DNA of 17,912 nucleotides from Terriglobia bacterium. GTDB lineage: Bacteria > Acidobacteriota > Terriglobia > UBA7540. The DNA lies in NCBI GenBank assembly GCA_030049455.1, contig JASIKV010000321.1, positions 1 to 17,912 on the forward strand, written 5' to 3'. Position numbers and translations under genes: made by a program. Positions 1-6,745 of the stretch are shown here, in pieces (position 1 is the stretch's first letter; every line of letters begins with the position of its first letter). The notes beneath the pieces were generated by a model. That model saw only the letters and a list, made by a program, of their open reading frames with translations. It had not been told where the DNA came from and did not search any database.

Positions 1-120
1 GCAGTATCGAAGGGATATTGGAGCCAAGGCGCAGGCGCGAGCGCCGAATACAGTTATGTCCAGGCAGACCCGCTCGCCGCGCGGCGCACGCCAATTACCC
101 GGCAAATGACGCCGGGATGA
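1..120 (+). CDS. Possible C-terminal tail of an upstream gene (partial)
   Basis: Frame 1 is open from the first base to a TGA at 118-120 and would give a 39-residue tail rich in Ala, Tyr and Arg. It ends 33 nt before the purE start, a spacing normal for an operon. The pattern of a Tyr-Trp pair, a Gly-Ala run and then a Pro-Leu-Ala faintly recalls the end of PIG-L/LmbE-type deacetylases, but this is a guess. Frame 2 is also open for about 100 nt, so even the reading frame is uncertain. Confidence 0.25.
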   Translation, partial: AVSKGYWSQGAGASAEYSYVQADPLAARRTPITRQMTPG

Positions 121-153
121 GTGGAGAAGGAATTTCAAGGGAGGAAACCCGAA

Positions 154-663
154 ATGCCGGAGAAGCCACTGGTCGGAATCGTCATGGGCAGCGACACGGA
201 TCTGCCTACCATGACCGAGACCGCCGCAACACTCAAGAAGTTCAACATTCCATTCGAAATCGAAATCACTTCCGCGCACCGCTCGCCCGCGCGCACGTCC
301 GAATACGCGCGCACGGCGGTGGAGCGGGGTCTGAAGGCCATCATCGTCGGCGCGGGAGGCGCGTCGCACTTGGCGGGCGTGATCGCAGCGGAGACCATTC
401 TGCCCGTCATCGGCGTCCCCATGGCCACCACCACGCTGGCGGGACTCGATGCCCTGCTCTCCACTGTGCAGATGCCCGGCGGCGTTCCGGTGGCCTGCAC
501 GGCCATAGGCAAGCCCGGTGCCGTAAATGCCGCAATCTTCGCCGCGCAGATCATCGGCACGTCGGACCCGGAAACTGCCAAAAGGCTCTTCGAGCATAAA
601 GAACAACTCGTCCGCTCCGTCATGGAGAAATCGGAGAAGCTGAAGCGGGAATTCAAACTTTAG
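154..663 (+). CDS. purE: N5-carboxyaminoimidazole ribonucleotide mutase (class I PurE)
   Basis: PurE converts N5-CAIR to CAIR in de novo purine synthesis, in the cytoplasm, and normally acts after PurK. The 169-residue product has the usual class I length. It shows the phosphate-binding MGSDTD at residues 11-16, the SAHRSP loop with the catalytic His at 42, a Gly-rich AGGASHLAG at 67-75, and MPGGVPVA at 107-114. The frame extends upstream to a GTG at 121, but ATG 154 is chosen because AAGGGAGG lies 8 nt before it (138-145) and the family starts here. No purK is visible downstream; the upstream gene lies off the window. No terminator was seen after the stop. The function is secure. Confidence 0.96.
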   Translation: MPEKPLVGIVMGSDTDLPTMTETAATLKKFNIPFEIEITSAHRSPARTSEYARTAVERGLKAIIVGAGGASHLAGVIAAETILPVIGVPMATTTLAGLDALLSTVQMPGGVPVACTAIGKPGAVNAAIFAAQIIGTSDPETAKRLFEHKEQLVRSVMEKSEKLKREFKL

Positions 664-771
664 CGGATGGCCCGCAGCAGCAAGGGTGCGGCGCGGCAAT
701 TCCTACGATCATCTGGTCCTTAGGGATGCCCCATTGCCGCCGGCCGGTCATGATCGCTGGAAGGAGATTGT

Positions 772-1479
772 TTGTTCATCGGCCACTTCGGCGTCGCACT
801 CGCGGCGAAAAAGCTTGCGCCGCGCACCTCGCTGGGAACCCTGGTGCTGGCGGCGCAGTTCGTAGACCTCCTCTGGCCGATTTTCCTTCTGCGCGGGATC
901 GAGCGCGTCATCATTGCCCCGGGCGAAACGGCCGTGACGCCGCTGGATTTCATCTCCTACCCGTTGTCCCACAGCCTTCTCGCTGATTTCGGCTGGGCAT
1001 GCCTGTTCGCAGGTATATATAAAGTACTTAGGAGTAACTCCGGAGGGGCTATCTGCCTGTGGTTTGTGGTCATGAGCCATTGGCTGCTGGATGCACTCAC
1101 ACACCGGCCCGACTTACCTTTGTATCCCGGCAGTTCAACCTTCGTCGGGTTGGGCCTTTGGAACTCGCGGGCGTGGACGATCATCGTGGAGAGCGCGATT
1201 TTCCTGGGGGGCGCAAGGATCTACGCGCGCACCACGCGCTCGCGCGACCCCTTCGGCTCGCTGGCCTTCCGGTCCTTTCTCGCCTTGCTCTTCCTTGTCT
1301 ACCTCATCAACAGCTTCGGACCGCCGCCACCGAGTGAGCGCGCCATCGCAATCGCCGCGCTCGGGGTTTGGGTGTTCGTCTTCTGGGCGCACTTCATTGA
1401 CCGCCACCGCGTCGTGAATGCTCCGCCAGCGGAGCAGATTGATCTCTTCCCTCCCCCCGACCAACCGCAGGCCCCCTGA
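772..1479 (+). CDS. YdjM/DUF457-like membrane-bound metal-dependent hydrolase
   Basis: This 235-residue integral membrane protein has about five to six hydrophobic segments (roughly 22-40, 64-84, 92-108, 134-150, 165-182, 190-208). Possible metal-binding residues sit where the YdjM (DUF457) family has them: His5 in a GHFG start, Asp32 after the first membrane segment, His67 in YPLSHSLL, and His103, Asp107 and His111 in SHWLLDALTH. The family is annotated as inner-membrane metal-dependent hydrolases, but the substrate is not established and I do not propose one. The TTG start at 772 is chosen because AAGGAG (761-766) precedes it by 5 nt, and translation from there gives the conserved MFIGHFG opening. 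The C-terminal tail is Pro-rich. It is 108 nt after purE on the same strand and convergent with pyrE, 31 nt away. Confidence 0.75.
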   Translation: MFIGHFGVALAAKKLAPRTSLGTLVLAAQFVDLLWPIFLLRGIERVIIAPGETAVTPLDFISYPLSHSLLADFGWACLFAGIYKVLRSNSGGAICLWFVVMSHWLLDALTHRPDLPLYPGSSTFVGLGLWNSRAWTIIVESAIFLGGARIYARTTRSRDPFGSLAFRSFLALLFLVYLINSFGPPPPSERAIAIAALGVWVFVFWAHFIDRHRVVNAPPAEQIDLFPPPDQPQAP

Positions 1480-1510
1480 GGGTCGGGCGCGCGATGCGTC
1501 CGCAGTCTGG

Positions 1511-2092
1511 TTACTTCCTGGTTCGGCTTCCGGGTTTCACAGCGGGAATTCCGGACTTGCAGAATGGACAATCGGCGGGACTGTAGTTCTGAATCTTGAG
1601 GGTCAGCAGCGCGGCTGCGGGAAGGCCCAGGTCCGCCCCGCCGCCGCTGCGGTCAATCAGTGCGCCGGCACCAACAACCCTGCCGCCCGCTTCCTCAACG
1701 CATCGAATCGTCTCGCGCGTGGAAAGGCCCGTGGTGATGACGTCTTCCACCACCAGTGTGCGTTCACCGGGCTCCACGCTGAAGCCGCGACGCAAGGTCA
1801 TGGAGCCTTCCTTGCGCTCGGTGAACAGCGCCCGCGTTCCGAGCGCCCGCGCAACCTCATGGGCCACCAGCACTCCGCCCAGTGCGGGCGCGGCAACCAC
1901 GCTCGCGCCAAGGTGCCGCAACTTTTCCGCCAGGAGCGCGCACAACTGCTCGGCCACCTGGGGATGTTGCAGCACCAGCGCGCATTGAACGTAGCGGTCG
2001 CTGTGCAGGCCCGAAGAGAGTATGAAGTGGCCTTCCAAAAGGGCCGAGTGCTTGCGAAGGACGGTCAGGAGGTCGCTTTCCGTCATGATCAT
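1511..2092 (-). CDS. pyrE: Orotate phosphoribosyltransferase
   Basis: PyrE joins orotate and PRPP to give OMP, the fifth step of pyrimidine synthesis. The 193-residue product contains the PRPP-binding signature VVEDVITTG at residues 114-122, the FILSSGLHSDRY substrate region near 23-34, and the TERKEG loop at 91-96. The C-terminal extension, a Cys pair (CPFC, 175-178) followed by KPGSR, is typical of the longer PyrE forms found outside the enterobacteria. The ATG at 2092 overlaps the pyrF stop as ATGA (2089-2092), so the two are probably translationally coupled; a second in-frame ATG is at 2086. It is the last gene of the ruvX-mltG-unknown-pyrF-pyrE operon and ends 31 nt from the opposing membrane-protein gene. 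Confidence 0.95.
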   Translation of the reverse strand: MIMTESDLLTVLRKHSALLEGHFILSSGLHSDRYVQCALVLQHPQVAEQLCALLAEKLRHLGASVVAAPALGGVLVAHEVARALGTRALFTERKEGSMTLRRGFSVEPGERTLVVEDVITTGLSTRETIRCVEEAGGRVVGAGALIDRSGGGADLGLPAAALLTLKIQNYSPADCPFCKSGIPAVKPGSRTRK

Positions 2093-2844
2093 CGGGAGCC
2101 CGACAGCAGCGGCGTGAGCGCATTCTCAATCTCGGCGGCGATGGCGCGGGCCGCGGCAGCAGGATCGGCTGCCGCAGTGATGGGCCGGCCGATTACCAGG
2201 TAATCCGCGCCTGCAAGGATCGCGCTCTCCGGTGTCGCCGTTCGCACCTGGTCATCCCTTGCGCCGGCGGCAGGCCGGATGCCGGGCGTGACAATCAGGA
2301 ACTCCGAGCCGCAGGTGCGACGAATGACGGCAATCTCTCGCGGCGAGGCCACCACGCCATCGGCGCCTGCGGACTTCGCCAATCGCGCCAGGCGAACCAC
2401 GGTTTCCTCAGGCGATCCCTGCATTCCCACTTCCGCCAGGTCGTCCGGTCCGAGGCTGGTGAGTGCCGTAACCGCCAGCACGCGCGCCGGCTTCGCGGCC
2501 CCTGTCTCTTTGGCAGCCGCGCGAACGCCCTCCACGGCCGCCGCGATCATCCTGCTACCGCCTGAAGCGTGCGTGGTCAGCAGGCTCACGCCCAGCATTC
2601 CCGCCTGATACGCCGCGGCGCGAACCGTGTTGGGAATGTCGTGGAACTTCAGGTCGAGGAACACCTGGTCCCCGCTGGTGATAAGGGATTGAACGATGTT
2701 GGGGCCCGCGGCCGTGAAGACTTCTGAGCCCACCTTGAACATCCCCACGTGACCGTGCAGCCGCTGCACGAGGCGTAATGCCGCGTCCGCGCTGGGGACG
2801 TCCAACGCCACAACGATCTTCTCTTTTGGATGCATGCGCATCAT
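2089..2844 (-). CDS. pyrF: Orotidine 5'-phosphate decarboxylase
   Basis: PyrF decarboxylates OMP to UMP, completing de novo pyrimidine synthesis. At 251 residues it has the normal length of the bacterial class I enzyme. The active-site residues are visible: Asp15 in VVALDVP, Lys37 in FKVGSE, and the catalytic Asp64-x-Lys66-x-x-Asp69 array in VFLDLKFHDIPNTV. Further on are TPGIRP and the phosphate-binding YLVIGRPIT near the end. The start is not sharp: Met1, Met2 and Met4 are all possible and no strong Shine-Dalgarno precedes them; I keep the outermost ATG. It follows the unknown 208-residue gene by 48 nt, and its stop is shared with the start of pyrE. Confidence 0.95.
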   Translation of the reverse strand: MMRMHPKEKIVVALDVPSADAALRLVQRLHGHVGMFKVGSEVFTAAGPNIVQSLITSGDQVFLDLKFHDIPNTVRAAAYQAGMLGVSLLTTHASGGSRMIAAAVEGVRAAAKETGAAKPARVLAVTALTSLGPDDLAEVGMQGSPEETVVRLARLAKSAGADGVVASPREIAVIRRTCGSEFLIVTPGIRPAAGARDDQVRTATPESAILAGADYLVIGRPITAAADPAAAARAIAAEIENALTPLLSGSR

Positions 2845-2892
2845 TGTAATCGAACCCCGCAGGAAGTTGAACCTGAATCTTCCGAATCTGAA

Positions 2893-3519
2893 TCAGTCCG
2901 CTCGTTCCGGCCGAGCCTTGGCACTACCGAAGAGTCTCTGGAACCCTTCCGACGACTTGCGAAGCTCAACCCAATCGCCAAACAGGTCCGGCGTCTCAAG
3001 CCAGACCCGAAACCAACGCGCCATTTCCTGCTTCTCAACACGCTTCGCCTCGTTCACTCGCAGGTTTTCGGCAAGGCTCACCGCACGCAGCCTTCCCTTC
3101 CTTGCCAGCGCGCGCACCAACCGCTCACCAGCTTCGTCGCCGGCGCCAATGTACTCCTGCAGGATCGTGCCCAGCTTGCGCAATGAAGCTTCCGCACCGG
3201 CAAAGTCGCGAAACTCAACGACGCCTTTCAAGCGGCTCGCGTAGGGCTCCGGCATGAAGGGGTCTGAGAATCGGTCCTCGTACTGCACTTCATATCCGGA
3301 CTTGCGCAGAACGGAGGCGATGTACCCGAACGTCGTCCGCTCGGTCGGGCCGAGCTTGCGGCGCAACACGCTGCGCGCCTCGCGAAGGTCGTCCATGGCG
3401 AAAGAGCGTTTCCCTTGCGCGCCGGCGAAATCCAGAAGGATCTGCTTCTTGCTGGCCTTGGGTGGCATTGTTGATTCCGCGGTCGATGCTCGCGCCTCAT
3501 GCGGCATTGGGCCCGGCAT
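2893..3519 (-). CDS. Conserved-looking protein of unknown function
   Basis: I do not recognise this 208-residue family. It has no signal peptide or membrane segment and is rich in Arg, Lys and Glu. Residues about 23-85 look like a small helical, possibly winged-helix, domain (KKQILLDFAGAQGKRSF, then TTFGYIASVLRKSGYEVQYE). Residues 100-200 look like amphipathic helices. The ATG at 3519 begins immediately after the mltG TGA (TGAATG), which suggests translational coupling. An internal ATG at 3468 begins a more typical N-terminus (MPPKASKKQ) and may be the true start, since the first 17 residues look unstructured. It sits between mltG and pyrF in a tightly packed operon, so it is very likely expressed. 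A nucleic-acid-binding role is only a guess from the fold-like pattern. Confidence 0.75.
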   Translation of the reverse strand: MPGPMPHEARASTAESTMPPKASKKQILLDFAGAQGKRSFAMDDLREARSVLRRKLGPTERTTFGYIASVLRKSGYEVQYEDRFSDPFMPEPYASRLKGVVEFRDFAGAEASLRKLGTILQEYIGAGDEAGERLVRALARKGRLRAVSLAENLRVNEAKRVEKQEMARWFRVWLETPDLFGDWVELRKSSEGFQRLFGSAKARPERAD

Positions 3520-4551
3520 TCACGGCTGCGTTGCTATTGACGGCTGGTTCTTGGCGGCAAGCTCCTGGCGATATCGCGCCACGTTGCGGTTGTGCTCGGC
3601 CAGGGTTTTCGCAAAGTAATGACCGCCGTGATTGTTGCTGACAAAGTAGAGTTCATCGCCTCGGGCGGGATGGAATGCGGCCCGCAGGGCGCTTTCCCCC
3701 GGATTGGCAATCGGCCCCGGCGGCAAGCCGGCATGCCGGTAGGTGTTATAAGGCGAATCGGACTTCAGGTCGCTCGCGTGGATTACGGCGATGTCGCGAT
3801 GATCCAACCGTGCCGCGTAAAGCACCGTGGGATCGCATTCCAGCATCATCCCCTTTTGGAGACGTCGAGTAAAGACTCCCGCGACCACAGAGAGCTCACT
3901 GGGGTCGGGCGTTTCCTTCTGCACCAGTGATGCGATGATGACAACCGTATGGAGGCTGGCTGCATCGTCGGCTACCTCATCGTGCAACCTGGTTTGCAGC
4001 ACGTGCCGGAACCGTCCCAACATGGCCGCAACCACCTTGTCCGCTGTCACTCCGCGGGGAAACCGATAGGTGTCAGGGAAGAGATAGCCTTCCAGCGTGG
4101 GTGCGGCAGGGTCCAGATCGTGAATCAGCGATGACTGCTCCGTGCGCCGCAGGAACTCGTCAGGGTCAACGCCCATGCGCTCATTCAGAATGCGCGCGAT
4201 GTCATAACGGTCGGAGCCCTCGGGAATGACCACCGGGTGCAGGTAAACATCGCCGCGAACGAGTCTCCTGTAGATATCGATGGGGCGTGCGGGATGGTCA
4301 AACAGGTACTCTCCCGCCTTCAGTCGATGCCTATTGCGGCCAATTTCATAACAAGCCAGGAAGGGCCACTTGTGCGCGAGCACTCCCTTGGCAATCAGCA
4401 GATCGGCAATTGCCGGCGCACCTGTGCGTGCTGGGATATCCACGATCTCGTGATCTGTGAACCCTGTGTAGGGCTGGTAGAGATCCCGGACCACCCAACC
4501 CGCAATGGCCAGGCAGATCAAGACCGCCGCGGCTGCAAGTTTGAGCTTCAT
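3520..4551 (-). CDS. mltG: Endolytic murein transglycosylase (MltG/YceG)
   Basis: MltG cleaves nascent peptidoglycan glycan strands within the chain and is thought to set glycan length at the inner membrane. The 343-residue product has one N-terminal membrane anchor (residues about 4-22) and then the periplasmic YceG domain. The catalytic Glu is Glu213 in ASLVQKET, equivalent to E. coli Glu218. The family motifs DPTVLYA (240-246), SPYNTYRHAGLPPGPIANPG (266-285) and the LYFVSNNHGGHYFAKTLAEHN stretch (301-321) are all present. Position 211 is Gln where E. coli has Glu, two residues before the catalytic one. The start overlaps the ruvX stop as ATGA (4548-4551); the stop abuts the next gene. The ruvX-mltG pairing is common in bacteria and supports both calls. 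Confidence 0.94.
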   Translation of the reverse strand: MKLKLAAAAVLICLAIAGWVVRDLYQPYTGFTDHEIVDIPARTGAPAIADLLIAKGVLAHKWPFLACYEIGRNRHRLKAGEYLFDHPARPIDIYRRLVRGDVYLHPVVIPEGSDRYDIARILNERMGVDPDEFLRRTEQSSLIHDLDPAAPTLEGYLFPDTYRFPRGVTADKVVAAMLGRFRHVLQTRLHDEVADDAASLHTVVIIASLVQKETPDPSELSVVAGVFTRRLQKGMMLECDPTVLYAARLDHRDIAVIHASDLKSDSPYNTYRHAGLPPGPIANPGESALRAAFHPARGDELYFVSNNHGGHYFAKTLAEHNRNVARYRQELAAKNQPSIATQP

Positions 4552-4994
4552 TGCCGCTGCCCCTCGCGGGTCCGTTCGTTTTGGAGTTGATCCAGATAGC
4601 CTTGCAGCAGCAGGACCGCAGCCACGCGGTCTACAGCACGCTGCCGCCTGCGAATGCTCATACCCGCTTCGCGCAAGGTACGGTTTGCCTCAAGAGTTGT
4701 CAGGCGCTCGTCGCGCAATTCCACCGGGCACGAGAGCCGGCGGCGTAACTTCTCCGCGAATTCTGCAACCCGCTGCGACATGCCCGTTTCCGCCCCGCTG
4801 TGACCGATCGGATTTCCTATAAGTACACGCTCCACGGAATACTCCTCGACAATCGACCTCAGCTGGTCCAAATCGTCTGCAATCCGAGTGCGTTCGAGTG
4901 TGGGCAAACCCTGAGCGGTTATTCCCAGCGCGTCCGACACCGCAAGACCCATGCGCCGGGTGCCGAAGTCGATGGCCAATATTCGCGCGCTCAT
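4548..4994 (-). CDS. ruvX: Putative pre-16S rRNA nuclease / Holliday junction resolvase-like YqgF
   Basis: RuvX (YqgF) is an RNase H-fold nuclease implicated in 16S rRNA 5'-end maturation. The 148-residue product has the family's normal size. It begins with the acidic-site motif ILAIDFGTRRMGLAVSD (Asp9), continues with VLIGNPIGHSGAETG (57-71) and DERLTT (95-100), and ends with the VDRVAAVLLLQGYLD motif (121-135, Asp122). The frame runs 30 codons further upstream, but ATG 4994 is chosen because the family begins at MSARILAID and a CGGGG stretch lies just before it. It is the first gene of the operon. A TATCAT -10-like hexamer lies about 30 nt upstream on the minus strand (5025-5030) but I see no convincing -35, so the promoter is not called. 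Confidence 0.92.
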   Translation of the reverse strand: MSARILAIDFGTRRMGLAVSDALGITAQGLPTLERTRIADDLDQLRSIVEEYSVERVLIGNPIGHSGAETGMSQRVAEFAEKLRRRLSCPVELRDERLTTLEANRTLREAGMSIRRRQRAVDRVAAVLLLQGYLDQLQNERTREGQRQ

Positions 4995-5028
4995 AATCCC
5001 CGAGTCGCCCTCTCTCTGAGTTCGATGA

Positions 5029-5232
5029 TACACCGACTTCTTGTTGAATTCGCGCATCGAGCAACTTAGCAAATCCATGGGCACGCGGATACTGATCTCG
5101 GAGCGAACTTATCAGGATGCGCAGGTGGAAGGCGGAAGGGCATTGCCTCCAGTGGCTGTGAAGGGAATTCACAAACCTTTCCAGGTATTTACAGTACGGT
5201 CAAAATCGCAGGTGAAGGGCAGTTCAGCTTGA
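5029..5232 (+). pseudogene. Relic of a class III adenylate/guanylate cyclase catalytic domain (C-terminal end)
   Basis: After a stop at 5026-5028 this frame encodes about 67 residues. NSRIEQLSKSMGTRILISE, and later AVKGIHKPFQVFTV, match the end of class III nucleotidyl cyclase domains. In those, the nucleotide-binding Asn-x-x-x-Arg helix is followed by a GTRILIS strand and a final VKGxxxPxxVY strand. The rest of the catalytic domain, including the metal-binding Asp residues, is absent: the region upstream is ruvX on the other strand. TTG codons at 5041 and 5044 lack a Shine-Dalgarno. I read it as a truncated leftover wedged between the ruvX and arg operons. It ends in TGA at 5230-5232, overlapping the last bases of the GNAT gene. 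A small expressed peptide cannot be excluded. Confidence 0.6.
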
Positions 5233-5733
5233 GAATTCCGCCATCTCGGTGGCGGAATCCCGCAGCTTTCCGGGGCGATCCGCAAGTTCCAGGCTTACGG
5301 CCTTCTCATTGCAGCAGGTATAGCGCTCGCAGCGCAGGCAGTCGCGCCAGACCTTGGTGGGAAATCTCTCGCGCGGAACCTCATGGAACCCAAGCTTCGC
5401 AAAGAACGCGGGTGAAGTGGTGAGGGCAAAGACCGTTTTCAGGCCCATGGCCTCGGCCTCATTCAATAGCTCGTCGGTAAGCTCCCGGCCAATGCCCCGG
5501 GATTTGCGCGTTTCTTCGACGCAGAGTGACCGCACCTCAGCCACTTCCTGGTTATAGAGCTTGAGCGCTCCGCAACCCAGAAAGCTGCCATCTTCCTCCG
5601 CCACCTGGAACTCCCACACGTTTTCATAGAGGTCGGTGAGCGTGCGGGGAAGCATGATGCGCTCCTCGGCATAGTGAGAAATCAGTCGATGGATCTCCGG
5701 CACATCAGTCAGCTTGGCTTTGCGGATGGTCAA
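5224..5733 (-). CDS. argA: GNAT-family N-acetylglutamate synthase (short ArgA type)
   Basis: This 169-residue GNAT protein is most likely the amino-acid N-acetyltransferase that makes N-acetylglutamate from glutamate and acetyl-CoA, the first step of arginine synthesis. It resembles the stand-alone short ArgA proteins rather than the long E. coli enzyme with a kinase-like domain. Residues 28-40 (LPRTLTDLYENVW) and KVWRDCLRC (127-135) are typical of that group. The acetyl-CoA loop is RKSRGIGREL (76-85), and FFAKLGF lies at 110-116. Cys132, 135, 140 and 141 form a cluster that might bind metal. The TTG start at 5733 is preceded by GGGAGAGG a few nt upstream. It lies 43 nt after argF as the last gene of the arg operon, which strongly supports the role. 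The symbol is by function, not confirmed orthology. Confidence 0.82.
   Translation of the reverse strand: MTIRKAKLTDVPEIHRLISHYAEERIMLPRTLTDLYENVWEFQVAEEDGSFLGCGALKLYNQEVAEVRSLCVEETRKSRGIGRELTDELLNEAEAMGLKTVFALTTSPAFFAKLGFHEVPRERFPTKVWRDCLRCERYTCCNEKAVSLELADRPGKLRDSATEMAEFSS
5235..5258 (-). terminator. Strong hairpin at the 3' end of the arg operon
   Basis: A perfect 9-bp inverted repeat (ATTCCGCCA / TGGCGGAAT) with a 6-nt loop lies within the last codons of the GNAT gene, 2 nt before its stop codon. No run of U follows on the minus strand, so a classical intrinsic terminator is not certain. It could be a mRNA 3'-end stabiliser or an imperfect terminator. It is also directly downstream of the stop of the plus-strand cyclase relic and could once have served that gene. 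Confidence 0.45.
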
Positions 5734-5776
5734 ATGCCTCTCCCGAAATTGAATTTCAAGTCCTTTGGATGCGATA

Positions 5777-6745
5777 TTACGCGCGCGCGTCCTGCATCAG
5801 CAGAATCATCAGCGCTTTTTGCGCATGCAGCCGATTCTCAGCCTGATCGTACACCACCGACTGCGGTGAATCGATAACCTGATCGGTAACTTCCTGGCCG
5901 CGATGTGCGGGAAGGCAATGCATAAACACAGCACCGGAATCCGCCGCTGACATCAGGTCCGGGGTTACACGGTAGGGAGCAAATACCTGGTTCCGCAAGT
6001 GCGCAGTGTATTCCTGCCCCATGCTCGTCCACACGTCCGTGTAAACTGCCTGGGCGCCGGCCACCGCCTGCATCGGATCGTGGAAGGTCTCAATGCCCGC
6101 TCCGGTTTCAGCCGCAATTGTGCGCGCCGCTTCCAGCACCTCCGGCTTGGGCTCGTAGCCCGGCGGCGTCGCAACATTGACAGAAATGCCGAGCTTGGCC
6201 CCCTGAATCAGCAGCGAGTGGCAAACATTATTGCCATCGCCGACGAACGCCAGCTTGATTCCTTTCAATTCGCCGAACTTCTCATGAAGGGTAAAGTAAT
6301 CTGCCAGCGCCTGGCACGGATGGTAAAGGTCCGTGAGCGCGTTGATGACCGGTATGCCGGCATTGGCAGCCAATTCCAGCACGGACTCATGCGCAAAGGT
6401 GCGCGCCACGATTCCGTTGACCCAGCGCTCGAGGTTGCGGGCCACGTCCTTGATGGCCTCACGCTCGCCGAGGCGTGGTTTGGCGTGCTCAAGGTAAACG
6501 GCAAACCCGCCCAGGCTGGTCATGCCGACTTCGAAGGTCGTGCGCGTCCGCAGCGACGGCTTCTCAAAGATCATCGCCAGTTGCTTGCCGCGAAGAGCGT
6601 GCGCGTACTTTCCAGGTCGCGCCTTGACGCGCTCGGCGAGATCGAAGAGCAGAGACAGGTCGTCCTGGGTCAGGTCGGGGTCGGCCAAAAGATCCTGCAC
6701 ACTCAAAGTTTCCGGTTTCTTGATCGTCGTGGTCATCACAGCCAT
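5777..6745 (-). CDS. argF: Ornithine carbamoyltransferase
   Basis: ArgF transfers the carbamoyl group of carbamoyl phosphate to ornithine, giving citrulline. The 322-residue product has the family signatures in order: SLRTRT (64-69) for carbamoyl phosphate, HPCQ (142-145), DVWTSMGQE with the SMG ornithine loop (237-245), and the catalytic Cys in MHCLPAHRG (275-283). The SMG loop and HCLPAHRG favour ornithine itself over N-acetyl- or N-succinylornithine as substrate, so a deacetylase (argE or argJ) must act elsewhere. The start overlaps the argD stop by one base (TAATG, 6743-6747). A second ATG three codons in is an alternative. Transcribed with argCBD and the GNAT gene. Confidence 0.95.
   Translation of the reverse strand: MAVMTTTIKKPETLSVQDLLADPDLTQDDLSLLFDLAERVKARPGKYAHALRGKQLAMIFEKPSLRTRTTFEVGMTSLGGFAVYLEHAKPRLGEREAIKDVARNLERWVNGIVARTFAHESVLELAANAGIPVINALTDLYHPCQALADYFTLHEKFGELKGIKLAFVGDGNNVCHSLLIQGAKLGISVNVATPPGYEPKPEVLEAARTIAAETGAGIETFHDPMQAVAGAQAVYTDVWTSMGQEYTAHLRNQVFAPYRVTPDLMSAADSGAVFMHCLPAHRGQEVTDQVIDSPQSVVYDQAENRLHAQKALMILLMQDARA

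Noticed and set aside
18..599. 193-codon Arg/His-rich frame overlapping purE
   Set aside because: Out-of-frame reading of purE with the skewed Arg-Gly-His composition typical of shadow frames.
661..672. 12-bp TAGCGGATGGCC repeated near 9964
   Set aside because: Two short copies in unrelated contexts, one after purE and one in the argC promoter spacer; no repeat structure around them.
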